Source: Druceiella hillmani
Lineage: Eukaryota > Arthropoda > Insecta > Lepidoptera > Hepialidae
Length of the DNA: 64,000 bases
Direction of reading: 5' to 3'
NCBI GenBank assembly: GCA_039881145.1
Contig: JAYKKI010000029.1
Location: forward strand, 27,694,001 to 27,758,000
The notes beneath the pieces were generated by a model. It worked only from the letters and a program-made list of their open reading frames with translations. It was not told the origin of the DNA and searched no databases. The position numbers were made by a program, and so were the translations under genes. This document shows, piece after piece, positions 47,066-58,870 of this stretch. Every line of letters begins with the position of its first letter. Positions within the stretch are counted from its first letter, which is position 1.

Positions 47066-49969
47066 TTACATATTTAAATCAAAAAAATGTTCTTAAACTT
47101 AGATATAACCCCCAACAAAAGGATTAATTATATAGAGGTTTAGTATACTTCAATACTAAACCAATACTATTCAAGATACAAAGTGAAAGAGAATATTCTT
47201 CTTTTATTAAGTATCTGGAATGTTCATGCCAACCTATTAACTTTCTCACAAAAGAATGATGAACTAATAAAATTCATTTCAGCAGAATTAGGCACTCAAT
47301 ATTATTAATATTAACTAAAATGCAAGCAATAGGTATAACTAAAGCAAGATTGTTGGAAAGTAAATTTTTAAAAATGCTTCGTATCACCAAGTACTGAAAA
47401 ATTAAAATTAATGTTCCCTTACTTGACCCTAGTGTGCCCTCCATCTTGTTTTGGATTTAAGTTTAAAAGTAATATAATGACACTATGAGGCTGTTCGGTA
47501 ATTTTAGTTATCATGAAAATAATCAGTCGTGTTTCGTACAATGCAGATCTTAATTTTTATCAATTCCCAAGTATGAAGCATAAACTACAAGGTATGGGCT
47601 TTCTAGTTAATAATGAGGATCTAGCTATTTTCTAAACGCTATGGAAGAAAATCTAAAAAAAATTGAACACAGTATGTTATTTAATATATAAAGTAATTCA
47701 TTCTTTAAAAGATGCAAACAAATGTAGATTAACGCAGACTACCATGGAAACCAAAGAAAATCCGAATTTATAAGTTTGTTTCACTTTGGGCAAACTTAAA
47801 ACTTTCACAATACCTATAGGAAGTAATAAATTAAATTATATGCAGTAAAAATCAATTACAATCGGCTTAATATATGTACCTAAATTATTTTCAAATTATA
47901 CGCATAGTTCCCTTCATAGACTCTCTCGTGATGAAAATTTGCTAGAACATTATTTGTTTGCATGTACTTCTGATCTGGTGGTTACTCGGAAGAGTTCATC
48001 ACATTAGCATTATCATATTTAGCTTTCTCAATTAACTGTAATTTTAATAGAAAAAATAAAAATGTAACGGAATCTATTTTGAATAAGGTGTCTATATTAA
48101 TCCCCATCTCATAAAGTTAAACTCTATTTAATAATAGCACCCGCATAATATCTATATGAACCAATATTATTCGTTGACCCTCTCATCTCGAATAAACCTT
48201 TAATGTCGTAGATTAATTCTATTCAAGTATGACTTCTAAGAGTCTGACAGTGAATAACAAGGCATGGTAATTCGTGACTCGTGATTGCGATTGCGCCCTA
48301 ATTATTGTTTGGTCGTTGAAGGAAATCGCTCACTTTGTGTTTCATATTGCAGGATGGTTTTATAGGACGGAAAGTTAAAATGATTATGTACTGTTCGGTG
48401 CTGAAGGCTGTGGTAACTAGCGATTATAAAATTTATTTCTAATTGTGACTTTAATTATTCTGTTTAATTTTATATTATAAACAGCTTCATGTTAATATTG
48501 TCAGTCATAATATAATGATAAAATAAAAAAAAATATTAAATACATGAAGATAGAATAGGATAACTTAGTACTTATAAAAGTTAAATAAAATATTATATTA
48601 TTTCAAAACAAGCGATTAAAAATGCAATTACGTATAAAAATAAATTTGCTACTTCTAAATTATGTATAAAATTATAATAATGTGTCACTCAAGAGCTTCA
48701 TTCATAAATATTGCAAACAAATTGGCATCACTTATTGCGGAATATTTACTAATTTTACAGTTTAGAATAAAAATGGAAATCAAAAGGTAAAATGCAGTTT
48801 ATAACGATGTAATTAGCTTGTATAATACAGAAGCAAATTAACAGTTTTCCATTCCGTATATTTTACTATCGTAAAAATGCTCGCTACCTGTTAATTTAAG
48901 ATATACGTTGAAACATATAGGAATTAAATAATCAAATATGTTATTCAATTTTAACTAAACGCTCTAAAAATGCTATAACTCCTACAAGTGATAAACAAAT
49001 GGCTTAAAACATGGTTTTACTATTCCGGTATTAGTCAGTACCACTACTAGTATGGATGCACTGGTAGCGCCGCCCCGTTAAGATGTAATCATTATACGTT
49101 CTAATTAACAAACCGACAAAATTCATTGGTTTTACTACTCCGTAGTACTTATAAGAATACCTGTTGTACCTGTATACCTTCATTCTGTCTAACCATATAA
49201 GAATACCTATGTACCTTCATTCTGTTCAACCATATACAGCACAGTTAAAGCGAATGAAAATGGAAGTAAATGGTATTGGTTTTGTAAAATCTAGAAAAAT
49301 ATGGTTATTTTTCTTATAAATACATTTTATAGATTTAAACTCGACTCACGCTAACCCTGATAAATCTTTTAATGCAAGATTTTAAAAGAGAGTATTTTAG
49401 GAATTTGTAACTTAATATTTGATACGTTCAGTTACAGAAAATAATTTTAACTATCCTCTTTGATACATTCTAAATTAAATTTTATTTTTGATAAATGTAT
49501 TTTATATAATAAATTTCTAATCCTTTGCCAGGATATAAACCTAGAAAATTAGTTGCATATTAATATTCAATTATTTAACTGGTTACCATTTTACCCAATA
49601 TTGGACCCAATAGTCCATCTTGAAAAGTTCCATGCTGTTTTTTTGTGAATGATAAGAGATTTATTCCGAAAAAAAAAACAACAAATTATTTTCTGTCAAT
49701 AAACAAGTACATTGAGTGTAAAATATACTACACACGCAATAAATTTTTATGCATGTGCTGTAATGGAAGTTTTGATTGTAGAAAATATTAAATTAATACA
49801 TAAACTATATGAATTTAGGATCATATAATCAGCACTTCCATTCGATGGGGATGGGGTTGACTCAATTTGTAAACTTGCTATATTACTACAGTTTTGTTTA
49901 ATATTACTACATAGTGGCGCTATCTTCATGCATAACGATCTTCTCGTTACTTCTGATATTATTATAGAT
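47066..49969. other. AT-rich region, no genes recognised
   Basis: A ~40-bp imperfect tandem duplication ('taagaatacct..gta..ttcattctg') lies near 49149-49235. Nothing else recognised. Confidence 0.5.
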
Positions 49970-50098
<129 letters not shown>

Positions 50099-50124
50099 GC
50101 AAAGAATCTGTGGTAGTCACCAAG

Positions 50125-50300
50125 CTTTAAAGAAGTTTGGCCCATAAAGCCTTATTTATTCTTGATAATACTCTCGATCAACTTCCGCGTATTGCCGATT
50201 ATCCTCAAAACAAGGCTGTAATACTACCTCTTTGCTACAACAGATTGATCATAGCATCTTTTAAGGTTTACTATCTCATAAAAAAAATTACACATACAGT
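50125..50300 (+). pseudogene. Tigger/pogo-type transposase scrap
   Basis: KALFILDNTLDQLP (about 50148) resembles the second catalytic Asp block '..LLLDNAP.HP' of pogo/Tigger/jerky DDE transposases. A frame-shifted TTSLLQQIDHSI (about 50224) followed by ASFKVYYLI (about 50258) matches 'T.LIQPMDQGVI.SFK.YY'. The residues are in the right order and spacing. Too short to place in a subfamily. Confidence 0.65.
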
Positions 50301-50517
50301 AGATTAGAATTAATAAAGAAGTTGATACGGAGTTAAAATAAATCTGGAAGAGTTTCAACATCCTACAGGATATAAAAATATCGCAACGCTGGAAATGGTA
50401 GAACTCAGTAATTTAAAAAGGAGAGGTAGAGAGTAATTTAAAAAGGTGGAAGTAACAATTTCCGTATGTTTCAAGTCACCAGAAAATTCTTCGGTCATCC
50501 ATCAGCACAAAATCGAT

Positions 50518-50555
50518 GAGATTACAATTAATATTGTCAATTTAATTGTAATCTC
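50518..50555. repeat. Small perfect inverted repeat
   Basis: gagattacaattaa and ttaattgtaatctc form a 14-bp stem with a 10-nt loop. Confidence 0.85.
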
Positions 50556-52079
50556 AGGCCAGTCTTTGCAGAGCAGTCATGACGAATCAGAATCAGTGTT
50601 TAACTAAAATTGGGATCAAGTTATCAACTTGAATTTATTCATACTTTGTTTCGATAAAATTTAATAACTACTTTTTGAAGACATACGGATGAATAATGAG
50701 TTATGCTGTTGTATTTTACGTGATTCATTGTTTAAACTAATTACATTACAAGATGATATATTAGCAGACATTCTACTGCAGAAAATGCTACTAAAAACGA
50801 TTATTTGCAACAATAAAAAAAAATCAATTTTTGTCGGAAATAAAGATAAGGAAAGAAGTAAGAATTTAAATTATATAGCGATTGTTTGATTGTGGCGATA
50901 AGTAAATTTAAATCAAGTTTGGTAAAAATAAATATATTAGTTTACAAAATAATTGCCGAGGCGCTGTATAAAACATTGTTGTGATAAATATTCAATATAG
51001 TAAACATGCTTGGATAATAAAATATATTTCTAATAAAAACAACGACACCAAGACTCCCTAAAATATTTATAGATAATGACCCCGAATAATTCGAATAGTT
51101 CGATCGCCTTCATTCTCTAAACAAGGAGTGAATATCATGCAATAATAAACTATCCGAAATGTTTTCTTGACGTTTCTTCGAAGCTTGACTCTTAGAAGTG
51201 AGACAGCGAGTGACGAGGCAACGTCGCCTACGGCTTTGGACAGCCGTCATGGCTGAAGTGCCTGGCGTTCCGACTCATAAACACCAAGAGAAATTGTAAG
51301 CAATTTATAATTTACGCCTCAACTAGGAAGATAGTTAAAAAAAATCATGTGTGCAATTCACACGTGGTAGAAGTGAAACCTTCAAAAATGTTTAATTTTT
51401 TTTCTAAAAAATAAACCTTTTCAAGTAATTGTTGCTTTGTGTTTATTAGTACTGCCTTGTATCACAATTTATTATAAACTAGAATGATAGTAGCGAATAT
51501 ATGTAGGTATAGTACTTAAAGTAAAAAAGACCATTGGGGAGTTGCAGCATATGAAATTTTTGTATATTTTAGTTAGACCAAAGTAAAAGTATATAATAAT
51601 GCATACACTATACATTTTTTAAGGAACTTTTTAAGGAGTCAATACTTACAAGATTTTCTATTATTTGTTCACTAACAATTTAAGTAAATATTTTTGTATA
51701 TCAACACTAATATTATAAAAAGAACTTTATGAATATTTACTTTTAAATTTTTAATATTATTTTGTTGCCTAGTATAGCTTTCAGAGACATAAATTATTAT
51801 AATTTCTTCAAATACTGTGAAGATTAAAAACCATCACAACGTACAATAAACTTCTAGTAAAGTTATGTTTTTCTTATTTCTACTTAAGCTGTTTTTAAAC
51901 GAAGGGAGAGATATTTTTTTTGGTTTCATTTTCAATATTATCTGTAAAATCCTGAAAAAAAATTGTTTTGTAATCCATGTAACTAGTTGTTTTCATGTCA
52001 TATCTCAACGCAACGAATTCTTCATTCGCCCCATCTAAAATGTATCTATAGGTATAACTATTCATATACATGCGAGTTG
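50556..52079. other. AT-rich region, no genes recognised
   Basis: A locally GC-richer patch at 51190-51290 (gtgacgaggcaacgtcgcctacgg) has no identifiable homology. Confidence 0.45.
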
Positions 52080-52235
52080 ACATAGCTTATCACTGTGCCA
52101 AAATTTCATGTTTCTATCGAAAGTGGTTTCTAAATAAAACAGCTGTGGTTAACAGATGGACGAATACACGAGCGATCTTAAAAGAAAAAAGGGGGAACCC
52201 CTTTTTGTCTTTCGAGGCACGGAACCCTAAACGAC
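52080..52235 (-). repeat. Dispersed insect repeat, minus strand
   Basis: On minus it reads agggttccgtgcctcgaaag, then gatcgctcgtgtattcgtcc, then gatagaaacatgaaattttgg: the clearest copy in the window of the repeat also seen at 170, 39405 and 41605. Confidence 0.65.
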
Positions 52236-52539
52236 TATGACATAATGTCAAACAAAGTTTTATTACATCCCAAGTACAACGACATAATACTGTCACTCCA
52301 ATGTGTGACAGCCGAGTGCCGCATAATGGAAAGAATCTCGCGTCTCCTACAGCACTTCATTAATTTTTTTAATTGAAAAAAAATACTTACAAGCGCTTTC
52401 TTTGTTATTGTAACATTAATAAAGCATCACCAAACATGATTTTCGTATTTCCAATGATGCATCCGTCTTCGGCCTTGTGAATATATTACGTTAATGGGTG
52501 TGTACGTATGGGAATGAATGTTTTCATAATTATATACGT

Positions 52540-52656
52540 ATACGAGTGCATGTTTAGTGAGCGCGTACCTAAGCGCGCGTACGCGTTCTTGCGTCCACGA
52601 CCGTGCGTCGTACTCACTCTTATAGGCGCGCTTGTGGGAGTGCGATTTTGCATACA
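52540..52656. other. CpG-rich patch
   Basis: About 115 bp with many CpG, including alternating gcgcgcgtacgcg (52573-52585), in a window where CpG is scarce. It abuts the repeat that starts near 52681 and may be part of it. A minus-strand Arg-rich open frame across it looks coincidental. Confidence 0.5.
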
Positions 52657-52680
52657 TGCCATTTTGTATTGATATAGAAA

Positions 52681-53770
52681 TAAAAACAAAAGTCCTAACG
52701 TAAAATCAATATTTCATGCAAGAAGTTTAGCTATATTTTGACTCGTAAAGTAACAATAAATTCCAAAAAACCTGGTTTAGAGAATAAATTGAGATTATTA
52801 ATAGTTGACACTGAAAATCTTATTTACTCGTATAATCAAATTTTAAAGCCCGTAACAAATTTATCTTCACTTTAAACTTACACAGTTTTAATTTTAACAC
52901 AGTTTTCAAAAACTTACGGATTTTTTCTGGCATGACAAATGTTTATTCTTCGCAGCTCATAAAAGATTATTCGCTTATTAAATTTATTTTTCATTGAGAG
53001 TCAAACATCTGTCCTAATAAAATAATTGCGAAAATAGAATAAAACCATTTCAAAGTTTATACGCGTTGGCTAAATTATACGACGTGTTCACAGTTCCAAT
53101 CTGTGATGAACATACATGAATTTTATGTTCGACCTTTTTCTTACTCGACCGTTTTCTTACTCGACCGTTTTCTGACTTCAGGTTTCAGTTGAATATTTTA
53201 GGAATTCAAAAAATTTAAGAAACAAATAAGATTTCTTATTGAACTGCCCGTTTGAAGCCACATTATTCGTTTTAATTATTTTCTTCGTATCTTACTACAA
53301 AAATTATTTTCAGATACAAATGAAAGTGCAAATCTCAGAACTCTACTATTCACTGCTCGTTATTTTTACTTACAGAGGGCAGTCGTTTTTTAGTCGTTGC
53401 TGTTTTATGGAATTTTTTAATTCCTTCAGCGTAACTTTAATTCCATCTTCGAACGGAGTCTTAGAAGAAGCTTACATCTCATTTCAAACGATTACTGAGC
53501 GGTGAGCTGGAGCCGGGCGTGTGCTTTTTTCGACTACGAATATAACGTTACCGGGACGCCCCGACTTAATGAGGTCATCGATTTGAGAGTCAAATTCTCT
53601 CCACGACTGATTTTTCGTGAAGACTTGGATTATTATTCAGATTTGGATTTTAGATACGAATTTTTAGGGATTTTCAATGAATTTACTATACATCTTAGGA
53701 AAAAGCAAGTCAAAAACCAGCATTAATTACGTGCTACCTACATTTTAGCGATTTCTGTACAAATGTACAG
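52681..53770 (+). repeat. ~1.1-kb dispersed repeat, plus copy
   Basis: Matches 62905-63810 in inverse orientation along its whole length. Shared landmarks in order: taaaaacaaaagt, gactcgt.aagtaacaataaa, cacagttttcaaaaac.tac, ttgagagtcaaac, ccttcagcgt.actttaatt, agaagaagcttacat, cgattactgagcgg.gagct, actacgaatataa, gaggtcatc, attattcaga, and aattacgtg..acc.acatttta. The G+C-rich middle is best conserved. No protein family recognised. The sequence is continuous at 52680/52681, where the other copy is cut by a Helitron. Confidence 0.8.
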
Positions 53771-54027
53771 ATAGATAGAAATAATAGTAATTCAAACTAG
53801 AGGGTAATTCAACAGTGTGACTTTTTTTGTCCACGAATATTAAAAATTTAAATACTTGTATATGTATTTAATTTCCGTCTATGATTCATCAATATAGTTT
53901 AAATTCCTATATTTTTTATATGAGATACGAAATTAAAGTATTTGAATTATCATTTAAAATGTAAGTCAACTTACGATATTACGGATACGGATATATTACG
54001 TATTTAAGAATTATATATGTATGTACG
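53771..54027. other. AT-rich spacer
   Basis: Nothing recognised. Confidence 0.5.
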
Positions 54028-54053
54028 TACACACACACACGCACACACACACG

Positions 54054-54121
<68 letters not shown>
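54028..54121. repeat. (AC)n-(AT)n microsatellite
   Basis: AC repeats with gc interruptions pass directly into TA repeats. Confidence 0.96.
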
Positions 54122-54125
<4 letters not shown>

Positions 54126-54560
54126 GATCGAAACATGTTTATACAGTTGCACGGAAGCAGCGGTGCATGCTGACGGTATTTGTCAATTGTTCTCGGATGG
54201 TCGGGTAATTAACGAGTATTGTTTTATATTCAGAAGATGGCAATAGAATTAAGAAGCAATAAAAAAAGTATTTCTTTAACATGTTTAACCATCAGATTCT
54301 TGCAGCTCTCTATTTTAACATTCACGAAGTTAAATTGACTGTGAGAGGGCAAATATTGTCGTTCGAGACTATACTTAACTGTGTGAAAAAACTGGTGGAT
54401 CTTCGTCAAGCTAGAAGAGAGTTACACAAAATTAAAAAAAAACACTAGGTTTTTATAAACACCGTAAGGAGACTTTTAAAATAATTTTGATAATTCATTC
54501 GATAGAGTATACGCTAATGCTTTGAGATAAATATAAATTGAGGAAAATAATTTTTTTTTA
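54122..54560. other. AT-rich spacer
   Basis: Nothing recognised. Confidence 0.5.
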
Positions 54561-54564
54561 TAAA

Positions 54565-55415
54565 AACAGCGGGTGTAGACAAAAAGTTAACTGAGAAAGA
54601 AAAAAGGTCCAGAGACTGGCAACTAAAAGAAGCAAAAAAAGACCGAGAGTTTATCGTTATTTCTTCCGACACAAGACTCTATACAACCTCAAAAACAACA
54701 CGATCAACCTACCAGATCTGATGAAATCCTAGAGGAAACTTTGCCATCGACAACTCAATCTGTAAGTTCTAAAACTACTACAAAAAGAGGAAGGACTGAC
54801 TTTATTACGCCTAAGTTAATTGCAGCTTTACACAAATGCCAATTATGCATGAGAAATTCTGTTTACATACTTCAGGCTGTAATAGAAGTACTAGGTCTTA
54901 ACTTATTATGCGATAATTTTCCTATCAACAAATTATTCACTGCATTTGTACACAAAGCTGCACGGAACCCATAAAACCCGATTTTTATAATATGTACCTG
55001 AAGTAATTACCGTTTATTGGGATGGAAAATAATTACCTGGATTAAACGTGAGAAATTCTAAAGAAAAGTTTTAGCCAATTCCTTTTTGGAGAGAAGGAAT
55101 AATTTCTTGCTGTACCAAAACTGGAGAGCTCTTCCGGCCAATATCAAGCTAAAGCTGTGTCAAACATACCAAGTCACAAGTAACCCTGAAAATATGTTTG
55201 CTGCAATACCAATCATTGCATCTATATATGTAAAACTTCGGGTTGGCTGCAGTTTGGTGGTTCAAAAAAAGGTTATTTCTTAAAAAGCAGTTAATACAGC
55301 TGAAAGAGCTGTAAAAGTAATGCTATTGTTTGAAGCAATTTCAAAAACAATTTTTGTTGTGTTCAAGAACATAAATATCTGTATCCAGACCATAAAAAAA
55401 GAGACCCTTAAAAAT
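54565..55415 (+). pseudogene. Remnant of an uncharacterised repetitive ORF family
   Basis: Frame-shifted pieces: AGVDKKLTEKEKRSRDWQLK then EAKKDREFIVISSDT (about 54568-54665), TTKRGRTDFITPKLIAALHK then CQLCMRNSVYILQAVIEVLG (54777-54895), a 'VYWDGK.LPGLNVR' block (about 55012), GEKE then FLAVPKLESSSGQYQAKAV (about 55090-55160), NTAERAVKVM (about 55293) and CCVQEHKYLYPDHKK (about 55355). I recognise this layout from multi-copy proteins listed only as 'uncharacterized' in arthropod and other animal genomes, probably mobile-element encoded. No catalytic function can be assigned from the sequence. Coordinates are approximate. Confidence 0.5.
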
Positions 55416-56172
55416 TTACACTTACGTTTTGATAGATATTTTCATACAATGTAAATATTTCAGTTGATCTAACGACATAATACTAAGCACGGGTTACATA
55501 ATAGTAAGTACGGGTAAGGCACGGGTTAAAATTGACGTAGGAAGATAAAATATTGTATTTGAGTAAGTCTAAGTTGTTTAAAAAGAATTAGAGGCTATGT
55601 GTTTTGATATAGCGAAAACATTTTTGAAGTTTACTCCTTAAGAATCGATTTTCATATATAACGCCCGGTATAAAGTTTTATGAATACCAAAATCAGAAGT
55701 TCAGAGCTTACATAGTTCAAAGCGTTCAAAAAAAGTGTAATCTGCTAATTGCTAGTACCGCTTTAATTGACATACCGAATTATTTACTGAGAGTTGTAAA
55801 CGAAGTTTGTTTTATCTGGAATTAGTGCGTTTAAAACAAGTAGTAAAATGAATACAAGAAAAAAAAACTATACGAAAACAGAGTGAAGGTGTTCGTCTCT
55901 CACAAAGATTTTGTATATCCTTTTTAAATATTAATAACTTTGGTTCCAGAAATGTCCAAAGACGGATGTTGGGAACCAATATCGTCAAGCAATCAGCACA
56001 TAAGAATTATGGGGTTATAAAAAGAGGCGTTATTGTTATAAACTTCTAGCATGAATAATTTCGTGGAGAGAGGAGATAGGGACAATCAACATGCGAATGT
56101 ATGATTTTATGTAAATATAATAGACCAGAGCTTTTTCTCCATGTAGCTAGTGATGAGAAACTAAATATCTGT

Positions 56173-56206
<34 letters not shown>

Positions 56207-57614
56207 TAAAATAAATGACAGTGTCAAGGTAAATAATTAATTTACAGTCCTTTATATTTCTTGAAAGTAGTACATCGATTTTTATTTGCGTTATTACGTT
56301 TACCTACTATATTTCATAAGGTATTTCGTTGGTTTTAATTAAATAACCGTCATACATTAAATTTGCATAAAATTTTTTCGTGAAGTCCTCATGAAATTGA
56401 AGAAAAATTCTTTACTCCTAGAATTTTATTTTTCCCCGAAATATGCCCTACAAAGGAGATGTACTTCAAATTAATTATTTCCCAATAATTTTCCTCTAAA
56501 GGTATAAATTATCTTGCTATATATCTTATTTTATTACAAAAATAACTTAAAAAATACGAAATTGTTCTATTTAATAATATCTTCCTAAAAATATACCCAT
56601 ATGTCGTGAGGCTAGGATTTTTCCTCCAACATTTTTTATGAAGAGCATTAAAAATAAACTAGTAATAACATTTTCAGTACCATTTTTGATATAGGTTAAA
56701 ATCAGCATGAAAATTAAGTCTGTAGTTATTTATAGTTCCTTCAGTCAAAAGGAAAAAAAGAGGAAACCTTATGAGAACCCCGTTTTCTTCCATGTAACTC
56801 ACTTGAAATTTAGGCATGAAGTATATTAACCCCATTTATTTCAATAATCAACATTTATTAATTTTTATGTGGAAATTTTACAGGAGTTACTGGAATTTTA
56901 TTTCAGATAAATTTAAGATATGTCAGAAAAATACCCACAAACGAGAAAGTTCTTCCCATTTTGGATCTGTTAAAATTAAAATATATAAAAAAGTATTACT
57001 AGACGATATGCCTAAAGTTTCCTGGAAAATGACACGGATAATTTTAAATTTCTTGGTTTTTAAGTAATTCACAATAATTCACGAATGTGAAAATTGTCTA
57101 GGCAACATATTTATCTAAGTTGGGCAATGTGCTATTATTTCTATTATAAATATATTCTATTTAATAAATTATTACGTAAGATACTTTCATATTTAGTGGG
57201 AATAGGTAGTTTTCATTTTATTAAATTTCCCGCCATGCATAAAACCCCGAAAAAAGGTTGTGTGTGTGTGTATCTAAAGACGACTGGCACCGATTCTACA
57301 AATCTCTAGTAATAGTACCATTTTTCAAATTTATTTATGTTAGGAAACGACATTGAACCCGAAAAGTTCCAGCTCACTACTCATATCTTCATTATTTTGT
57401 TCATTTCACTGCGGTTCTTATGCATTTGTTCCTTGAAGTCGTTTCCATTTTTATTAAGAAATTTTAGTTTTTCGTTTTAATGCCTATGATACCTTTTAAT
57501 ACACAGAATGTCTCAAAATTACAATGAAATTAATGTCCACAATATGTCATTTTTTGAAATCGAAATAGACTTTTGCGGCGTTTAATAAACTTAACTACAT
57601 ACATTCATATATTA

Positions 57615-57616
<2 letters not shown>
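55416..57616. other. AT-rich region, no genes recognised
   Basis: A short (TA)n run lies at 56175-56206. Nothing else identified. Confidence 0.5.
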
Positions 57617-57710
<94 letters not shown>

Positions 57711-57726
57711 TTATTTATTTATTTAT
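57617..57726. repeat. (AC)n-(TA)n-(TTTA)n microsatellite
   Basis: AC repeats pass into TA repeats and then into four to five tttatttatt units. Confidence 0.96.
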
Positions 57727-58309
57727 ATCCATGATGTATGTGTAATCACATATATCCATACATATTTGTGGACATTTTAGTTGCTATGCATTTTCGTGCA
57801 TACCTGTATATTACTATTTAGTTACACACGCGCGTACTAATCAGTGTTTAGTCACTTCATACATTTGTTATACCCGTACTTATTTACTTATCTAACAATG
57901 AATTAACATCGTTGTACATACTTACCCACCTATCTGTTTTCTTATTTTCTTGCTAATGTCAAAAGTGAAAGGAATCAAAACTGAATATGTCTACTTTTTA
58001 TCAGTGAAGAGTTCCTGTATACCTTCCGGTTCCATCATTGTATCTTGCTAACTGGTAAATGTTAGTAATGTTTCTTAGTAACGTCTTCTTAGTAATGTCA
58101 ATACTTCAGAGACATTATTATTAAATTGTCATTAGATCTATATCATCCAAACTTAAATAGGATGATTTCACGAGAATTAGTTATGTAGAAGCAGCTGAAA
58201 AATCGATTACAAGATTTCAATTGATAACAGCAGTAACATATGCAAAGTTAAGCTATTGAATACATTTGGCGTTAATTTTGCAGACATTCATTTTAATTTA
58301 ATTTTTCAC

Positions 58310-58430
58310 AACTAAATAAAACTACGTGATTTAGCATAATTTCTACTTTATTTAAATTCTTTACGACGACCCAGTTTTTGTTGTGTGACAACATCTTCAG
58401 GTGGTAAATAAAGTCGTCTAAAAACGCGGC
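58310..58430 (+). repeat. Third copy of the foldback arm
   Basis: 'actaaataaaactacgtgat...taatttctactttattt' then 'acgacccagtttttgttgtg...acaacatcttcagg' parallels the outer ~100 bp of the 37610 arm. Confidence 0.7.
58360..58408 (-). ncRNA. Hammerhead-ribozyme-like motif (third copy)
   Basis: On minus, 49 nt: stem I TTTACCAC, core CTGAAGA, stem II GTTG..CAAC, AAAA in place of GAAA, mini stem III, C, then stem I partner GTCGTAAA. Seven of eight stem I positions pair. The G-to-A change at the invariant GAAA would probably weaken or abolish cleavage. Confidence 0.55.
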
Positions 58431-58724
58431 TTTGTGGCTTCATATGTACCCGTATATTCTTACCTACCTATTTATTTATTACTTTTTTGCTTCGGCAAGA
58501 CAAGTCAAACGAGTCAAAATTCGTTGAGTGTACTCATCACTAAAGAGTTCCTGCCACCACTTTTCAGTTTCATCATTGTACCCAGATTTTGCTAAGGTGT
58601 GAATTTCTTATAGCACTTAATCGTGTCTTATTATATTATCAAACTCGGGCACGGTACCTGTGCTGTTCAGTGTTGAGGAATTCTATGGTGTATCTTCAAT
58701 TTTCACGTTCAGATTCTACTCACA

Positions 58725-58870
58725 TTCACATGGCACCATACGGCTGTTATACTCTTCCAAATATGATTCAAATCGGTTGACAAAAACCGGAGATATCAGA
58801 CAACAAAAATTTTAAAAAATACAATCGAATTGAGAGTCTCCTCCTTTATCGAAATCGGTTATATTAATCA
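58725..58870 (+). repeat. LINE-like 3' tail repeat
   Basis: 'ccaaatatgattcaaatcggttgac...ggagatatcagac' and 'gaattgagagtctcctccttt.tcgaaatcggtta' are phrases of insect repeats of the type '...attcaaatcggtt...gaattgagaacctcctccttttttgaagtcggtta'. No coding region attached. Confidence 0.55.

Larger units (their letters stand above)
57920..58600 (+). repeat. Direct repeat pair flanking a foldback-arm copy
   Basis: About 57930-58055 and 58460-58590 share, in order, 'cttac...cctat.tgtt.ttattttcttgct', 'gtcaaa', 'gagttcctg', 'tt..gtttcatcattgtat/cc' and 'ttgctaa'. They are about 530 bp apart in direct orientation, with the arm copy of 58310-58430 between them. Penelope-like elements often have such direct terminal repeats (pLTRs), but divergence makes this tentative. 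Confidence 0.45.

Noticed and set aside
51190..51290. GC-rich patch considered as a structural RNA or SINE head
   Set aside because: No A/B box pair, no convincing secondary structure, and no second copy in the window.
52427..52689. Arg-rich minus-strand open frames
   Set aside because: Caused by local CpG richness; no start context, homology or conservation in the second repeat copy.
53239..53726. Two adjoining plus-strand frames (88 and 74 codons) in the dispersed repeat
   Set aside because: The inverted second copy at 62905-63810 has indels that break both frames, so no coding constraint is visible.
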